Part shown: one piece after another, positions 37,136 to 46,416 of the stretch
Numbering within the stretch: the stretch's first letter is position 1
How the letters are laid out: every line of letters begins with the position of its first letter
The notes under the pieces: model-generated
Told to the model about the DNA's origin: nothing
Seen by the model: only the letters and a program-made list of their open reading frames with translations
Databases searched by the model: none
Program-made: the position numbers and the translations under genes
Origin: Shewanella putrefaciens
GTDB taxonomy: Bacteria > Pseudomonadota > Gammaproteobacteria > Enterobacterales > Shewanellaceae
NCBI RefSeq assembly: GCF_016406305.1
Contig: NZ_CP066369.1
Coordinates: forward strand, 4,358,501 to 4,422,500
Reading direction: 5' to 3'
DNA: 64,000 nucleotides

Positions 37136-37825
37136 CTAAATGCGATTATCCCCCACGCTGCAAGCCAAAATACGACTGATGTCGGCCAAGCAGCGACCCG
37201 ATTCCTGTTGCCACTGATTAAAAACGGCTTGCACTTGTTTAAGCGCGGTCTGCGACGTAAAGCCCGCATCGACTAACTTGTGCGCTTTAAAATAACCTTG
37301 CACATCATCGGTTAATAAGAAGGTATCTTTACCAATAGTCCGCAGAAAATAAGGACCAGTGTTGCCGCCCAGTCGGGTGCCGCGTTTCTTTAACAGTGCC
37401 CATAAACCGATAATATCCTGTGTCGGCCAAGCGGCTATCAGTTGCGCCAAGCTGCCATGTTCCTGAGCAACATCGTGGATCATTAAAGCATTATCATAAA
37501 TGGCTTGGGTCTTTTTTAAATGACGGATCAGTTTCGCATCACTCGCCCGCGCTTGAATTTGTTCAGGGGATAACATCAACACTTTATGCGGTTCGAACCC
37601 AAAGAATGATTTTTCATACTCAGGCCATTTGTTAACAACCACCCGCCATACAAAGCCACTTTGAAACACCTGCCGACTCATCGCTGACAATAATTCAGCA
37701 TCCCGATACTGGCGAATTTCATCATCGGACAGGCAACCAGATAACAAGGCTTCGAGTCCCACAGGCCCACCTTTACGCTCACTGGCTCTGGCATAAATGG
37801 ATGAAAAACGCTCTAACTGGCTCAT
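37136..37825 (-). CDS. TAG-like DNA-3-methyladenine glycosylase family protein
   Basis: 229 residues from the ATG at 37823-37825 (AAAGGT eight bases upstream); a GTG 11 codons earlier is open but less likely. The region AMSRQVFQSGFVWRVVVNKW with PEYEKSFFGFEPHKVLMLS and RIVxN-type helices matches the methyladenine glycosylase I fold (PF03352). The zinc-ligand Cys/His pairs of classical TAG (near both ends) are not seen, so it belongs to a divergent branch; substrate not certain. Its 3' end abuts the porin remnant. Confidence 0.75.
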   Translation of the reverse strand: MSQLERFSSIYARASERKGGPVGLEALLSGCLSDDEIRQYRDAELLSAMSRQVFQSGFVWRVVVNKWPEYEKSFFGFEPHKVLMLSPEQIQARASDAKLIRHLKKTQAIYDNALMIHDVAQEHGSLAQLIAAWPTQDIIGLWALLKKRGTRLGGNTGPYFLRTIGKDTFLLTDDVQGYFKAHKLVDAGFTSQTALKQVQAVFNQWQQESGRCLADISRILACSVGDNRI

Positions 37826-38032
37826 ATTATTACCTTTAAAATGATTTAATCCCGACACTTTTGATCTGTTGTTAATAATACCGATTTTTACCCTTGATGG
37901 ATCATTTGGCTTTACCGCGAAAAATTGTGTTTATTCCTGCATTTTTTAGGAAAACTCTTACAGCAAGCGTGGTAATTGCGACTAAAGTTAAGGCGTAAAG
38001 TCAGTAAAATTCTGGGGTTGGAGTTAGTGTCT

Positions 38033-38680
38033 ATGGAGCTTTTTTATCATCCATTATCGCGTTATTCACAGAAAGTGCTGATCGCACTCTATGAAAAACA
38101 AGCGAATTTCTATCCACGTATCACTGACTTACGCGACCCGTTGCCGAGAAAAGCATTTCAGCATTTTTATCCACCGGCTAAATTGCCCCTGCTTAAAACA
38201 CAAGATGGCGCATTAATTCCCGAATCCAGCATTATTATCGAGTATTTAGACAGGCATTTTACTCACGGCACTCAGCTTCTCCCACGGGAATCACAGCGCA
38301 ATCTGCAGGTGAGACTATTCGATAGAATTATCGATAGCGATATAAGCAATCAATTGTTTCAATTGGAAAAATTAAAACATGCCGACGAAAAACGGGAGTT
38401 TGAAATCAAACAAATTGAAAAGCAAATACTCATACAATTTAAACGCTTAGATACCCATTTAGCTCAAAACCATTGGGTTTGTGGCGATAGTTTTACCTTA
38501 GCCGACTGCGCGCTCATTCCTTGTTTAAGCTATAGCTTTAAACACTTGAATCTATTGGAATTAGATGAATTAGTCCGTTACTGGCAACAAGCGCAACTGC
38601 GTGGCGCTTGGATGTTAGTGCTTGAGGAAGTGCTACTCGCAGAGATGGAGGAAGATACAGGCTTGAGGAGCATACCTTAG
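38033..38680 (+). CDS. Glutathione S-transferase-like protein
   Basis: 215 residues from the ATG at 38033 (GGAG nine bases upstream) rather than the first in-frame start at 37976. N-terminal thioredoxin-like domain: MELFYHPLSRYSQKVLIALY, cis-Pro region AKLPLLKTQDGALIPESSII and the E-S pair that binds the gamma-glutamyl group. C-terminal all-helical domain with GDSFTLADCALIPCLSY. Substrate unknown. It is divergent from the glycosylase gene. Confidence 0.85.
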   Translation: MELFYHPLSRYSQKVLIALYEKQANFYPRITDLRDPLPRKAFQHFYPPAKLPLLKTQDGALIPESSIIIEYLDRHFTHGTQLLPRESQRNLQVRLFDRIIDSDISNQLFQLEKLKHADEKREFEIKQIEKQILIQFKRLDTHLAQNHWVCGDSFTLADCALIPCLSYSFKHLNLLELDELVRYWQQAQLRGAWMLVLEEVLLAEMEEDTGLRSIP

Positions 38681-38702
38681 CCTAAGCTATGCTCCACTGG
38701 CA

Positions 38703-39233
38703 TCACATATTGCGCTCTTTCTTCAACTGCAAAAACGCTTTCCACTTCAGCACTTCTGGCGGCAATTCGGGGGCAGGATCGGTATAACCCGCTTCTTTCA
38801 CTAACACATCGAGCGGTACTTGCTTACCTTGGCACACAAACACACCGCGCACATGCACAATACAATGCAGGCCACGCTCGCTCACAAAGCGCTGTTCAAT
38901 ATAGAAATATTTTTCATCCCAACCGACTACTTTGGTTTCAATCTCAAAGGTTTTTAACGGCTTGATATCGCGAATATAGGTAAATTCGGCGGCGTTAACT
39001 ATCGGCATCCACTTCAACTTTAAGAAACGTTTTAGCAGACCCATCTCGGCCAACATATAGGTCCGCGCCAGATCCATAAATGCGGGATAGCGGGAATTAG
39101 TCAGATGGAAATTGATATCACAATCGCTCGGTAACGCCCGATAGGTAATACGGCTTGTTCCGAGAAAATCAATTTTACGGCAGTGGCGCGTGCGCCAAAA
39201 TAATAACCAAAACAAACGAAAATACAGATTCAT
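38703..39233 (-). CDS. Hotdog-fold thioesterase (THEM6/4HBT-like)
   Basis: 176 residues: an N-terminal hydrophobic segment (LYFRLFWLLFWRTR), then a hotdog domain with LPSDCDINFHLTNSRYPAFM (catalytic Asp/Asn region), MDLARTYMLAEMGL, and KYFYIEQRFVSERG. Likely acyl-CoA thioesterase or related acyl-binding protein at the inner membrane. Convergent with the GST gene (22-base gap). Confidence 0.82.
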   Translation of the reverse strand: MNLYFRLFWLLFWRTRHCRKIDFLGTSRITYRALPSDCDINFHLTNSRYPAFMDLARTYMLAEMGLLKRFLKLKWMPIVNAAEFTYIRDIKPLKTFEIETKVVGWDEKYFYIEQRFVSERGLHCIVHVRGVFVCQGKQVPLDVLVKEAGYTDPAPELPPEVLKWKAFLQLKKERNM

Positions 39234-39306
39234 AACCAGTCGCCCTTAAAATAAGAGCCACAGGCTAACAGAGGTCATACCAGATAACAAGCGGGATCTG
39301 GGTCAC

Positions 39307-39330
39307 AAAAAAGGCGCCGGATGGCGCCTT
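39307..39330 (-). terminator. Terminator of prlC
   Basis: Stem AAGGCGCC/GGCGCCTT with a four-base loop; on the minus strand it is followed by six T. It is 92 bases past the prlC stop. Confidence 0.75.
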
Positions 39331-39421
39331 TATATCGTTTGGTTAAGCTCACTAACCCGAGATAATCAGTCCAATATGCTGGGCTGGTTTATCATGACTA
39401 ACAATAACTTATCTAACCAGT

Positions 39422-41461
39422 TTAGGCTGCGATGCCTGAATGTCTTAGCAGTGCATCGATATTCGGTTCGCGTCCCATAAACTGTTTAAACAAGTCCATA
39501 GGTTCGGCCGAGCCGCCCATTTCGAGGATATTATGCAGGAAGCGGCGACCCGTTTCTGGGTTGAAAATCCCTTCCTCCTCGAAGCGGGAAAACGCATCCG
39601 CCGACAGCACTTCAGCCCATTTATAGCTGTAATAACCCGCGGCATATCCGCCCGCAAAAATATGGGCAAACCCATGTTGGAAACGGTTAAAGTCCGGCGG
39701 CGTTAATACGGCCACCTGACGACGCACTTCGTCTAAGGTTTCTTGAATGCGTGCGCCTTTAGCGGGGTCGTATTCATGGTGCATTCTAAAATCGAACAAC
39801 GAAAACTCGAGTTGGCGCAGCATCATCATCCCAGATTGGAAGTTTTTCGCCGCTAACATTTTATCTAACAGGGCTTTAGGCAATGGTTCGCCGGTTTCGA
39901 AGTGGCCTGAAATTTCGGCCAAGGCTTCTTCCTGCCAGCACCAGTTTTCCATAAATTGACTGGGTAATTCGACCGCATCCCAGGGCACACCATTGATCCC
40001 CGACACACCTGCAACATCGATTTTGGTCAGCATGTGATGAATGCCATGGCCAAACTCGTGGAACAGAGTCGTCACTTCATCGTGGGTGAACAGCGCAGGC
40101 TTGCCATCGACAGGGCCATTAAAGTTACAGGTCAAATAGGCCACTGGCTTTTGTAATCCATGGGAGGTTTGACGGCGCACACGGCAGTCATCCATCCAAG
40201 CTCCGCCACGTTTACCCGTGCGGGCATATAAATCGAGGTAGAAACTGCCTCTGTGTTCACCGGTTTCGTCGAAAATATCGAAGAAGCGAACATCCTTGTG
40301 CCAACGGTCAAAGTCTTTTTGCTCGACAATCTTAAGGCCAAACAAACGCGATACTGTGTAGAACAAGCCCGAGAGCACTTTATCTTCGGGGAAGTAGGGG
40401 CGCAAAATTTCCTGCGAAATCTCATACTTATGATGCTGTAACTTCTCGGCGTAGAAACTTAAGTCCCAAGAGGCCATTTCAGTTACACCGTAATGCGCCT
40501 CGGCAAAGGCCCTTAATTCAGCCAGTTCTGCCTTAGCTTGATCCTTAGATCGCAGCGCTAACTCATTTAAAAAAGCCATCACCTGCGCCGGCGTTTCGGC
40601 CATTTTGGTGGCGAGGGATTTTTCGGCAAAGCTATCAAAACCTAATAACTGTGCTAATTCATGGCGCAGTGCGAGAATCTCGTCCATCAGCGGGCTGTTA
40701 TCAAACTCGCCAGCATTGGGGCCTTGATCCGAGGCGCGGGTCACAAATGCACGATAGCACTCTTCTCTTAACTTACGGTTTTCACTGTAGGTCATCACGG
40801 GTAAATAAGAGGGGAAGTCTAAGGTAAACAACCAACCGTCTAACTCACGGGCCTCGGCCATCGCCTTAGCGGCGGCCTTAGCGGAATCGGGCAGACCCGC
40901 AAGCTCGGCTTCATCGGTGATCAACTTAGTCCAAGCTTGGGTCGCATCGAGTAATTGGTTCGAAAAGCCACTGGTGAGTTCTGATAGTCGTTTGACGATT
41001 TCGCCGTAACGCATTTTTTGCGCATCGTCTAAGCCAATGCCCGAGAGTTCAAAATCGCGCAGGCTGTGTTCAATCACCTTCTGCTGGGCTTGGCTCAAGT
41101 GTGCAAACTCATCCGATGCACGCAGGGCCTTATAGGCTTGGTATAAACCTTGATGTTGACCTACGTAAGTGCCGTATTCCGATAATAGCGGCAAACAAGC
41201 ATCGTGGGCGGCACGCCATTCATCGGTGCTAGTCACTGAATTCATATGGGAAACAGGCGACCAAATTTGGCTCAGTTCGTCGTCGACCTGTTCGAGTGGC
41301 GCGACTAAATTTTCCCAAGTGTAGGGACCTTGGTGTTGCAGCACTTCATCAATCTTAGCGCGGCACTGAGCAAGGGCATGCTCAACGGCAACTTGAATAT
41401 GTTCAGGTTTTATCTGTGAAAAAAGCGGTAATGTTGCGCCGTTAAGCAAAGGGTTGCTCAT
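39422..41461 (-). CDS. prlC: Oligopeptidase A (M3 metallopeptidase)
   Basis: 679 residues from the ATG at 41459-41461 (GAGGAATCACT upstream), matching the conserved N-terminus MSNPLL; an upstream in-frame start adds 17 unrelated residues. Zinc motif HEFGH at 468-472, followed by the third-ligand region GVPWDAVELPSQFMENWCW. Degrades signal peptides and short peptides in the cytoplasm. No damage seen. Confidence 0.96.
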   Translation of the reverse strand: MSNPLLNGATLPLFSQIKPEHIQVAVEHALAQCRAKIDEVLQHQGPYTWENLVAPLEQVDDELSQIWSPVSHMNSVTSTDEWRAAHDACLPLLSEYGTYVGQHQGLYQAYKALRASDEFAHLSQAQQKVIEHSLRDFELSGIGLDDAQKMRYGEIVKRLSELTSGFSNQLLDATQAWTKLITDEAELAGLPDSAKAAAKAMAEARELDGWLFTLDFPSYLPVMTYSENRKLREECYRAFVTRASDQGPNAGEFDNSPLMDEILALRHELAQLLGFDSFAEKSLATKMAETPAQVMAFLNELALRSKDQAKAELAELRAFAEAHYGVTEMASWDLSFYAEKLQHHKYEISQEILRPYFPEDKVLSGLFYTVSRLFGLKIVEQKDFDRWHKDVRFFDIFDETGEHRGSFYLDLYARTGKRGGAWMDDCRVRRQTSHGLQKPVAYLTCNFNGPVDGKPALFTHDEVTTLFHEFGHGIHHMLTKIDVAGVSGINGVPWDAVELPSQFMENWCWQEEALAEISGHFETGEPLPKALLDKMLAAKNFQSGMMMLRQLEFSLFDFRMHHEYDPAKGARIQETLDEVRRQVAVLTPPDFNRFQHGFAHIFAGGYAAGYYSYKWAEVLSADAFSRFEEEGIFNPETGRRFLHNILEMGGSAEPMDLFKQFMGREPNIDALLRHSGIAA

Positions 41462-41729
41462 AGTGATTCCTCTACAATCTGTGTAGCTAATAAATAAGGG
41501 CTGATCACGCATTTATCAAGGCGAGAAAACCGATTGCCGCCTTCGGCTCGTCACCTATCCAGAATCATCTCCGAAAAAAGTGAGCCAGATCGCAATTAAT
41601 CTTTACCGTTAATTTACTAAGTGAATCTTGATGAGTTGATCGCAAATTAGATCCATTCTCATTAACAATTAGATTCACCAAAGTTAATATCGGCACCAAA
41701 TCCACATCGTTAGCCTGATTGGCAAACCT

Positions 41730-42521
41730 ATGACCACCAGCTCAGTCAATTCCATCACTCGCACCCTCTGTACCTTAGGTCTGTTATTTCTTAGCCAAAC
41801 ATCAAGTGCGAATGAAAGCTTATCCCAAACAGAGAGCCTTTCGAGTGCCACATTGCAGACTCAACCTATTGAGCCTTGGGCAGTAAATTTGGATTTAGGC
41901 TGGGACAGTAAATACATCTCCCAGGGGCGAAATAATTTATCACAGGGTGGCATCTATTGGCTAAACGCCTCGGTCCAATATGGCAATCTAACCACCTATG
42001 CCTTAGTCGGCCGCGGCGATAGCCAAGCCTACACAGAGTGGAATATCGGCCTCGAATATCGCTTGAATTTGACTGACAACCTAGAAGCCAATCTGGGATA
42101 TCAACGCATTGAAGGTTACAGCAGCAACCGCTGCCAAGATAACGAATTTTTTACCGAGCTTGTGTACACGGCCACACCATGGCTTGTACCCTCAGTGAGT
42201 TATGTCTATTCCACCGAGGCTGCGGGTTACTTAATCGAGGCGAGTTTACACAGTTATTGGAATATCACTGAGCAATTCACTCTTACCCCATATATCACCC
42301 AAGGATTTGATTTTAAATATCGAACAGAAGCGCATAACGGTCGAAACAACCTACAATTTGGCCTAGAGGCCGCCTACCAACTGCTGCCCAATATGAGTGT
42401 CAGCGGGCATATTAGCCATAGCATTGCCCAGGGTGATATTGAACAAGAAGCCGCGGCCAACGGCGATTTAGGCTCGCAGGACCAAACCTATGCGGGTATT
42501 CACTTTTCGATGACTTTTTAA
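41730..42521 (+). CDS. TorF-family putative porin
   Basis: 263 residues: signal peptide (LCTLGLLFLSQTSSA) then a beta-barrel rich in alternating aromatic strands: VNLDLGWDSKYISQGRNNLS, GLEYRLNLTDNLEANLGYQ, FTELVYTATPWLVPSVSYVY, and a final strand AGIHFSMTF ending in Phe as outer-membrane proteins do. Function of the family unknown. The preceding 216 bases hold no other gene. A remnant of a similar gene lies at 36977. Confidence 0.82.
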   Translation: MTTSSVNSITRTLCTLGLLFLSQTSSANESLSQTESLSSATLQTQPIEPWAVNLDLGWDSKYISQGRNNLSQGGIYWLNASVQYGNLTTYALVGRGDSQAYTEWNIGLEYRLNLTDNLEANLGYQRIEGYSSNRCQDNEFFTELVYTATPWLVPSVSYVYSTEAAGYLIEASLHSYWNITEQFTLTPYITQGFDFKYRTEAHNGRNNLQFGLEAAYQLLPNMSVSGHISHSIAQGDIEQEAAANGDLGSQDQTYAGIHFSMTF

Positions 42522-42647
42522 GTCCGGCTCAACATGATCCCAATATTGGGATTAGGCTGAATTTGGCAAAATCCAACCCGCTAACTACACTGAAAACGTC
42601 GACGGAGCGACGTTCATCTTCACCCCTTTTATGCCGAGGAACAGGGA

Positions 42648-43193
42648 ATGTTAGCGCATCATTTATACTTCACCCGCACTGCATTTATGGTTTTTGCCAT
42701 ATTTTTTATATTGTTAACAGAGTCAGCCAATGCGCGTCAGACACCCGACCCCGGTTTAGTATCTTTGCCACAACCGGCACAGGCCGAACCTTTGCCCTTA
42801 GGTACACTGCGGGACAGCAATGGTCAGCCGATTGCAATTCCCAGCGAGCCGCAGAGCGCGTTCGAGTATTCGGCGCCCACTATTACCCCGGCAGACCCCT
42901 CCAAAACCCAAGCGACCAAAGCGACTAAAAAAACGACTAAACCAGCTAAAACGAAAAAACTCACTCGCAAACAACAGCTTGCCAGCCGTGAACATGTCGC
43001 AAATAACCCTAACTGCCGCTGGCTCGACCAACGTATGTCTCAGTTAGAAGCCCAAATGCGTAGCAAGCAGGATAACGCCAGCCAATATCACGCCGATGAG
43101 CTCAGCGCCCGCCAACAGGAATGGCAATGCTTAAAGTGTGGTGCCGAAGGGCCAAATCGAGACGATCACTCCCGCTGCCAGTATCGCCGCTAA
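42648..43193 (+). CDS. Exported protein of unknown function
   Basis: 181 residues; hydrophobic N-terminus (FTRTAFMVFAIFFILLTESA) acts as a signal peptide, followed by a Pro/Gln-rich part and a Lys/Thr-rich linker (about 85-110, KATKKTTKPAKTKKLTRKQQ). The C-terminus has a helical stretch (CRWLDQRMSQLEAQMRSKQD, then ELSARQQEWQCLKCGAEGPN) with two C-x-x-C-like cysteines. No family recognised. CAGGGA precedes the ATG. Confidence 0.65.
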   Translation: MLAHHLYFTRTAFMVFAIFFILLTESANARQTPDPGLVSLPQPAQAEPLPLGTLRDSNGQPIAIPSEPQSAFEYSAPTITPADPSKTQATKATKKTTKPAKTKKLTRKQQLASREHVANNPNCRWLDQRMSQLEAQMRSKQDNASQYHADELSARQQEWQCLKCGAEGPNRDDHSRCQYRR

Positions 43194-43307
43194 ATGATTT
43201 AACCCAAACGATAACCCATGCAATAGGCTGGTCTGTGAGCACAATCCACCCTACAATGGCTTTCTGCAGTTACAGCATCTCATCCTTGAAGTAAGACGGA
43301 GAAACTC

Positions 43308-44666
43308 ATGGCTCAACATTTTGACTATATCTGCCTAGGCGCAGGCAGCGGTGGTATCGCCTCGGCCAACCGCGCCGCAATGCGTGGCGCTAAGGTGCTG
43401 CTTATCGAAGCTAAACACGTAGGTGGCACCTGCGTAAACGTAGGCTGTGTACCGAAAAAAGTCATGTGGTATGGCGCCCATATCGCCGAAGCTATGCACC
43501 TTTACGCTAAGGATTATGGCTTCGACGTTACTGTCAGTAAGTTCGATTGGAATACATTAGTCAACAGCCGCGAAGCCTATATTGGTCGTATTCACGATGC
43601 CTACGGCCGAGGTTTTACGAACAATAAAGTGACTCTGCTCAATGGTTATGGCCGCTTTGTGGATGGCAATACCATTGAAGTGGACGGCGAGCACTACACC
43701 GCCGATCATATACTGATCGCTACTGGCGGCGCGCCAACTATTCCGAACATTCCCGGTGCCGAATATGGTATCGACTCCGATGGTTTCTTCGCCCTGCACG
43801 AACAACCTAAACGTGTTGCCGTGGTAGGTGCTGGCTATATCGCGGTCGAAGTCGCCGGTGTGTTACACGCCCTTGGTAGTGAAACCCACTTATTTGTGCG
43901 TAAGCATGCGCCGCTACGTAACTTCGACCCTATGCTTATCGACGCCCTAGTCGATGCCATGGCCACCGAAGGCCCAACGCTGCACACCCATAGCGTGCCA
44001 AAAGCTGTGGTCAAAAATGCCGATAACAGCCTGACTTTAAGCCTAGAGAATGGTGAGAGCGTCACTGTCGATTGCCTGATTTGGGCAATTGGCCGCTCAC
44101 CCGCCACTGGCAATATCGGCTTAGAAAACACTGACGTTCAATTAGATAGCAAAGGTTATGTCATCACGGACGAGCAGCAAAATACCACTCACAAAGGGAT
44201 TTACTGTGTCGGCGACATTATGGCGGGCGGCGTAGAGCTCACCCCTGTGGCAGTTAAAGCGGGCCGTCTGTTATCCGAGCGTTTATTCAACGGCATGACA
44301 AATGCCAAAATGGATTACAGCTTGATCCCAACCGTAGTGTTTAGTCATCCACCTATCGGCACTATGGGCCTGACCGAACCCGAGGCCCGTAGCCAATACG
44401 GCGATGATAACGTCAAAGTTTATACCTCGACCTTTACCTCTATGTACACGGCCGTCACCAGCCATCGCCAAGCCTGTAAGATGAAGTTAGTTTGCGCTGG
44501 CAAGGACGAAAAAGTCGTCGGTATTCATGGTATTGGTTTTGGAATGGATGAAATCCTCCAAGGCTTTGGTGTGGCGCTTAAAATGGGCGCGACCAAGGCC
44601 GACTTCGATGCCGTTGTCGCCATTCACCCAACGGGTGCCGAGGAATTTGTTACTATGAGGGGTTAA
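43308..44666 (+). CDS. gor: Glutathione-disulfide reductase
   Basis: 452 residues. FAD-binding GAGSGGIASANRAA at 11-24, redox-active disulfide C42-C47 in GGTCVNVGCVPKKVMW, NADPH-binding GAGYIAVEVAGVLHALG followed by the basic pocket (HLFVRKHAPLR), and the catalytic base H440 in IHPTGAEE. It reduces glutathione disulfide with NADPH in the cytoplasm. Fits the oxidative-stress neighbours (peroxiredoxin, GST) although not in an operon with them. Confidence 0.96.
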   Translation: MAQHFDYICLGAGSGGIASANRAAMRGAKVLLIEAKHVGGTCVNVGCVPKKVMWYGAHIAEAMHLYAKDYGFDVTVSKFDWNTLVNSREAYIGRIHDAYGRGFTNNKVTLLNGYGRFVDGNTIEVDGEHYTADHILIATGGAPTIPNIPGAEYGIDSDGFFALHEQPKRVAVVGAGYIAVEVAGVLHALGSETHLFVRKHAPLRNFDPMLIDALVDAMATEGPTLHTHSVPKAVVKNADNSLTLSLENGESVTVDCLIWAIGRSPATGNIGLENTDVQLDSKGYVITDEQQNTTHKGIYCVGDIMAGGVELTPVAVKAGRLLSERLFNGMTNAKMDYSLIPTVVFSHPPIGTMGLTEPEARSQYGDDNVKVYTSTFTSMYTAVTSHRQACKMKLVCAGKDEKVVGIHGIGFGMDEILQGFGVALKMGATKADFDAVVAIHPTGAEEFVTMRG

Positions 44667-44710
44667 TGTAGAAAACCCACCTACACCCGTTCGTACTTAG
44701 AAAAACGGAG

Positions 44711-44740
44711 AGGCCAGAGCATCGTTCTCTGGCCTTTATT
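44711..44740 (+). terminator. Terminator of gor
   Basis: 9-bp stem AGGCCAGAG/CTCTGGCCT with a seven-base loop followed by TTATT, 45 bases after the stop. Confidence 0.75.
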
Positions 44741-44824
44741 GATTGACTCATCGATACACTGCCTTTTCTACAACGTTTGCCCCAAAGCAAGACAAATTTT
44801 GTCGTCAGTTGTGTGCTGCACTTA

Positions 44825-45050
44825 TTGTCATTATTTCCCCAGTGACACGACGCCTATTTATTTCACAAGAAGTGTCCTTATAGGCTCGACGGCGGCATCT
44901 GCTGTATATGGCTCTTGATTACAAGAATCGAATGTTGCGATTACATGGTCAATAATGTTCCAGACATCATAGTGACATTCCCCATATCCCTATGGGTCAG
45001 ATGTGACTGAGAAACCATGTCGCCAACGGTCACTGATGCAACAATGCCAA
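44825..45050 (+). repeat. MITE-like element, copy A (long form)
   Basis: About 226 bases. Ends are imperfect inverted repeats of about 22-24 bases: left TTGTCATTATTTC-CCCAGTGAC, right the complement of TTGGCATTGTT-CAGTGACC. Inside, GACGGCGGCATCTGC near the left and CCATGTCGCCAACGGTCACT at the right are partly complementary, and a stretch including CCATATCCCTATGGG is shared with copy D. No open frame. Four copies occur in the window. Confidence 0.8.
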
Positions 45051-45121
45051 TCTTAACTATCTCTCACACTGTTCGTTTAGCAAAAAGCTATTGCGCCAAA
45101 GCCAGTTAACACTGTTATTCA

Positions 45122-45269
45122 TTGCCATTGTTTCCACAGTGACACGCCGTGAATATATCCATATAGGCTCGACGGCGACATCTGCTGTGCATGGATGTAC
45201 GAATGCCGCGTTCACATGGATGTGAAAGAGCGGCCATGTCGCCAACGGTCACTGTTGCAACAATGCCAA
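45122..45269 (+). repeat. MITE-like element, copy B (medium form)
   Basis: About 148 bases, same orientation as A. Left end TTGCCATTGTTTCC-ACAGTGAC; right end the complement of TTGGCATTGTTGC-AACAGTGACC. The sequence after the right end (CCAATC-TAACTA ... AGCT-AAAAAGCTATT) also follows copy A, so A and B with their right flanks are a diverged tandem duplication of about 220-300 bases. Confidence 0.8.
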
Positions 45270-45705
45270 TCCTAACTACCCCTCTGGCTGCTCGTTCAGC
45301 TAAAAAGCTATTACCTCAACGGCTCAAAGATTAGCCCTTTGTTGTCTGATAACTAGAGATACAAAAAGTAATAGATACCCGAAAGTAAGACCTGACTATG
45401 AGGGATTGCAAACATCGTTGCAGTAAAACAGTCTTGCCTAGACTGATTCACGCATGCAATCCTGCCATTTTACTTAGGCTTTGGGCTAACGCGCTTTGGT
45501 CCAAACTCGTGTTATGCCTATCAGTTCTAGCACGTTTATGCCCCATTGTGAGCAACGACCGATTAATCACTCAGTGCACAGAGGATAATTTGACTTACAT
45601 TTAGTCATTCCAAAAATATGGAAGTAAAGTCAGATTACACCTCTATCTAAGTGACCAAATTTAGCGTACCAGTACAATACTTCCTTATTATGTGATAGTT
45701 GGAAT
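45270..45705. other. Intergenic region between element B and the LysE gene
   Basis: AT-rich. After a 60-base stretch shared with the flank of copy A, nothing recognisable except an unsupported 68-codon frame (45398-45604). The inverted pair GATTGCAAACATCGTTGCA and ATGCAATC is weak. Confidence 0.3.
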
Positions 45706-46317
45706 TTAGGCTTTTATTGATAATGTTGCACCAAAAGCAATTAGACCCAAACCACACGCCTGATTAATTCTATGACCAAACTTTTGAATTATATGACTCG
45801 CGTGTACAGATGTGACTAGGTAAGCGACTATACAAAACCAAGCTATATGTAGAAGTGCAATGTAAACGCCATAGCTAATGACGAAAGGCATACCTTCATT
45901 ATTGGCTGAGATTAGTTGGCTAAAGACGCTTAGAAAGAAAAGCATAGTTTTAGGATTCAATACATTACACAAAAAACCTTGAAATATAAACTTTCGAGTA
46001 TGTGTGGGTTGGTCAGTTGAGTTTTCATAGTCTAATTTCAACTTAGAACTGACTAACCCTGTTACTCCGAGATAAATTAAATACGCCGCACCAATGTACT
46101 TTACTATGCTAAATAAAACCGCATTCTGAGAAACTAAGTGACTAATCCCAATTACTGAATAGGTAATATGCACACAAACACCAATCCCTATCCCAAGAGC
46201 CGTTAATATGCCCGCTTTTCTGCCAAAAATTGCACTGTTTTTAAATACTAAAACAAAGTCAGCACCAGGGCTTACTACGATTAAAAGCCCAAATACTGCA
46301 AAACTTAATAACTCCAT
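45706..46317 (-). CDS. LysE/RhtB-family amino-acid exporter
   Basis: 203 residues, six predicted helices. Family start: FAVFGLLIVVSPGADFVLVF with the P-G-P/A-like turn, then LTALGIGIGVCVHITYSVIG and the conserved GAAYLIYLGVTGL with FLCNVLNPKTMLFFLSVF. It exports amino acids or their analogues. It is divergently transcribed from an adjacent LysR regulator, the usual LysE/ArgP-like set-up. AT-rich with rare-codon use (ATA, AGA), unlike the core genes, suggesting transfer. AGGATAG ribosome site upstream. Confidence 0.9.
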   Translation of the reverse strand: MELLSFAVFGLLIVVSPGADFVLVFKNSAIFGRKAGILTALGIGIGVCVHITYSVIGISHLVSQNAVLFSIVKYIGAAYLIYLGVTGLVSSKLKLDYENSTDQPTHTRKFIFQGFLCNVLNPKTMLFFLSVFSQLISANNEGMPFVISYGVYIALLHIAWFCIVAYLVTSVHASHIIQKFGHRINQACGLGLIAFGATLSIKA

Positions 46318-46360
46318 TTTCTATCCTAACTGTTCATGATTTTAAAATAATTGTATAGAT

Positions 46361-46377
46361 TTATTGGTAAGTTATAA
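46361..46377. promoter_or_regulatory. Possible LysR operator in the lysE/lysR divergent region
   Basis: TTAT-N9-ATAA dyad in the 99-base gap. It is near but not exactly the T-N11-A rule of LysR sites, so this is only a candidate. Confidence 0.25.
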
Positions 46378-46416
46378 TCGAAAAAAAGGCACCCTAAATG
46401 TGAGAAAAAGTCACAG

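Noticed and set aside
42563..42928. 121-codon plus-strand frame overlapping the exported protein at 42648
   Set aside because: Alternative frame; lacks a ribosome site, while 42648 has a good one and a signal peptide.
45480..45540. Integron attC-like site
   Set aside because: GTTRRRY/RYYYAAC core pairs are not both present and no cassette pattern follows.
45398..45604. 68-codon plus-strand frame
   Set aside because: No ribosome site, no recognisable domain, Cys/Leu-rich composition in an AT-rich intergenic stretch.
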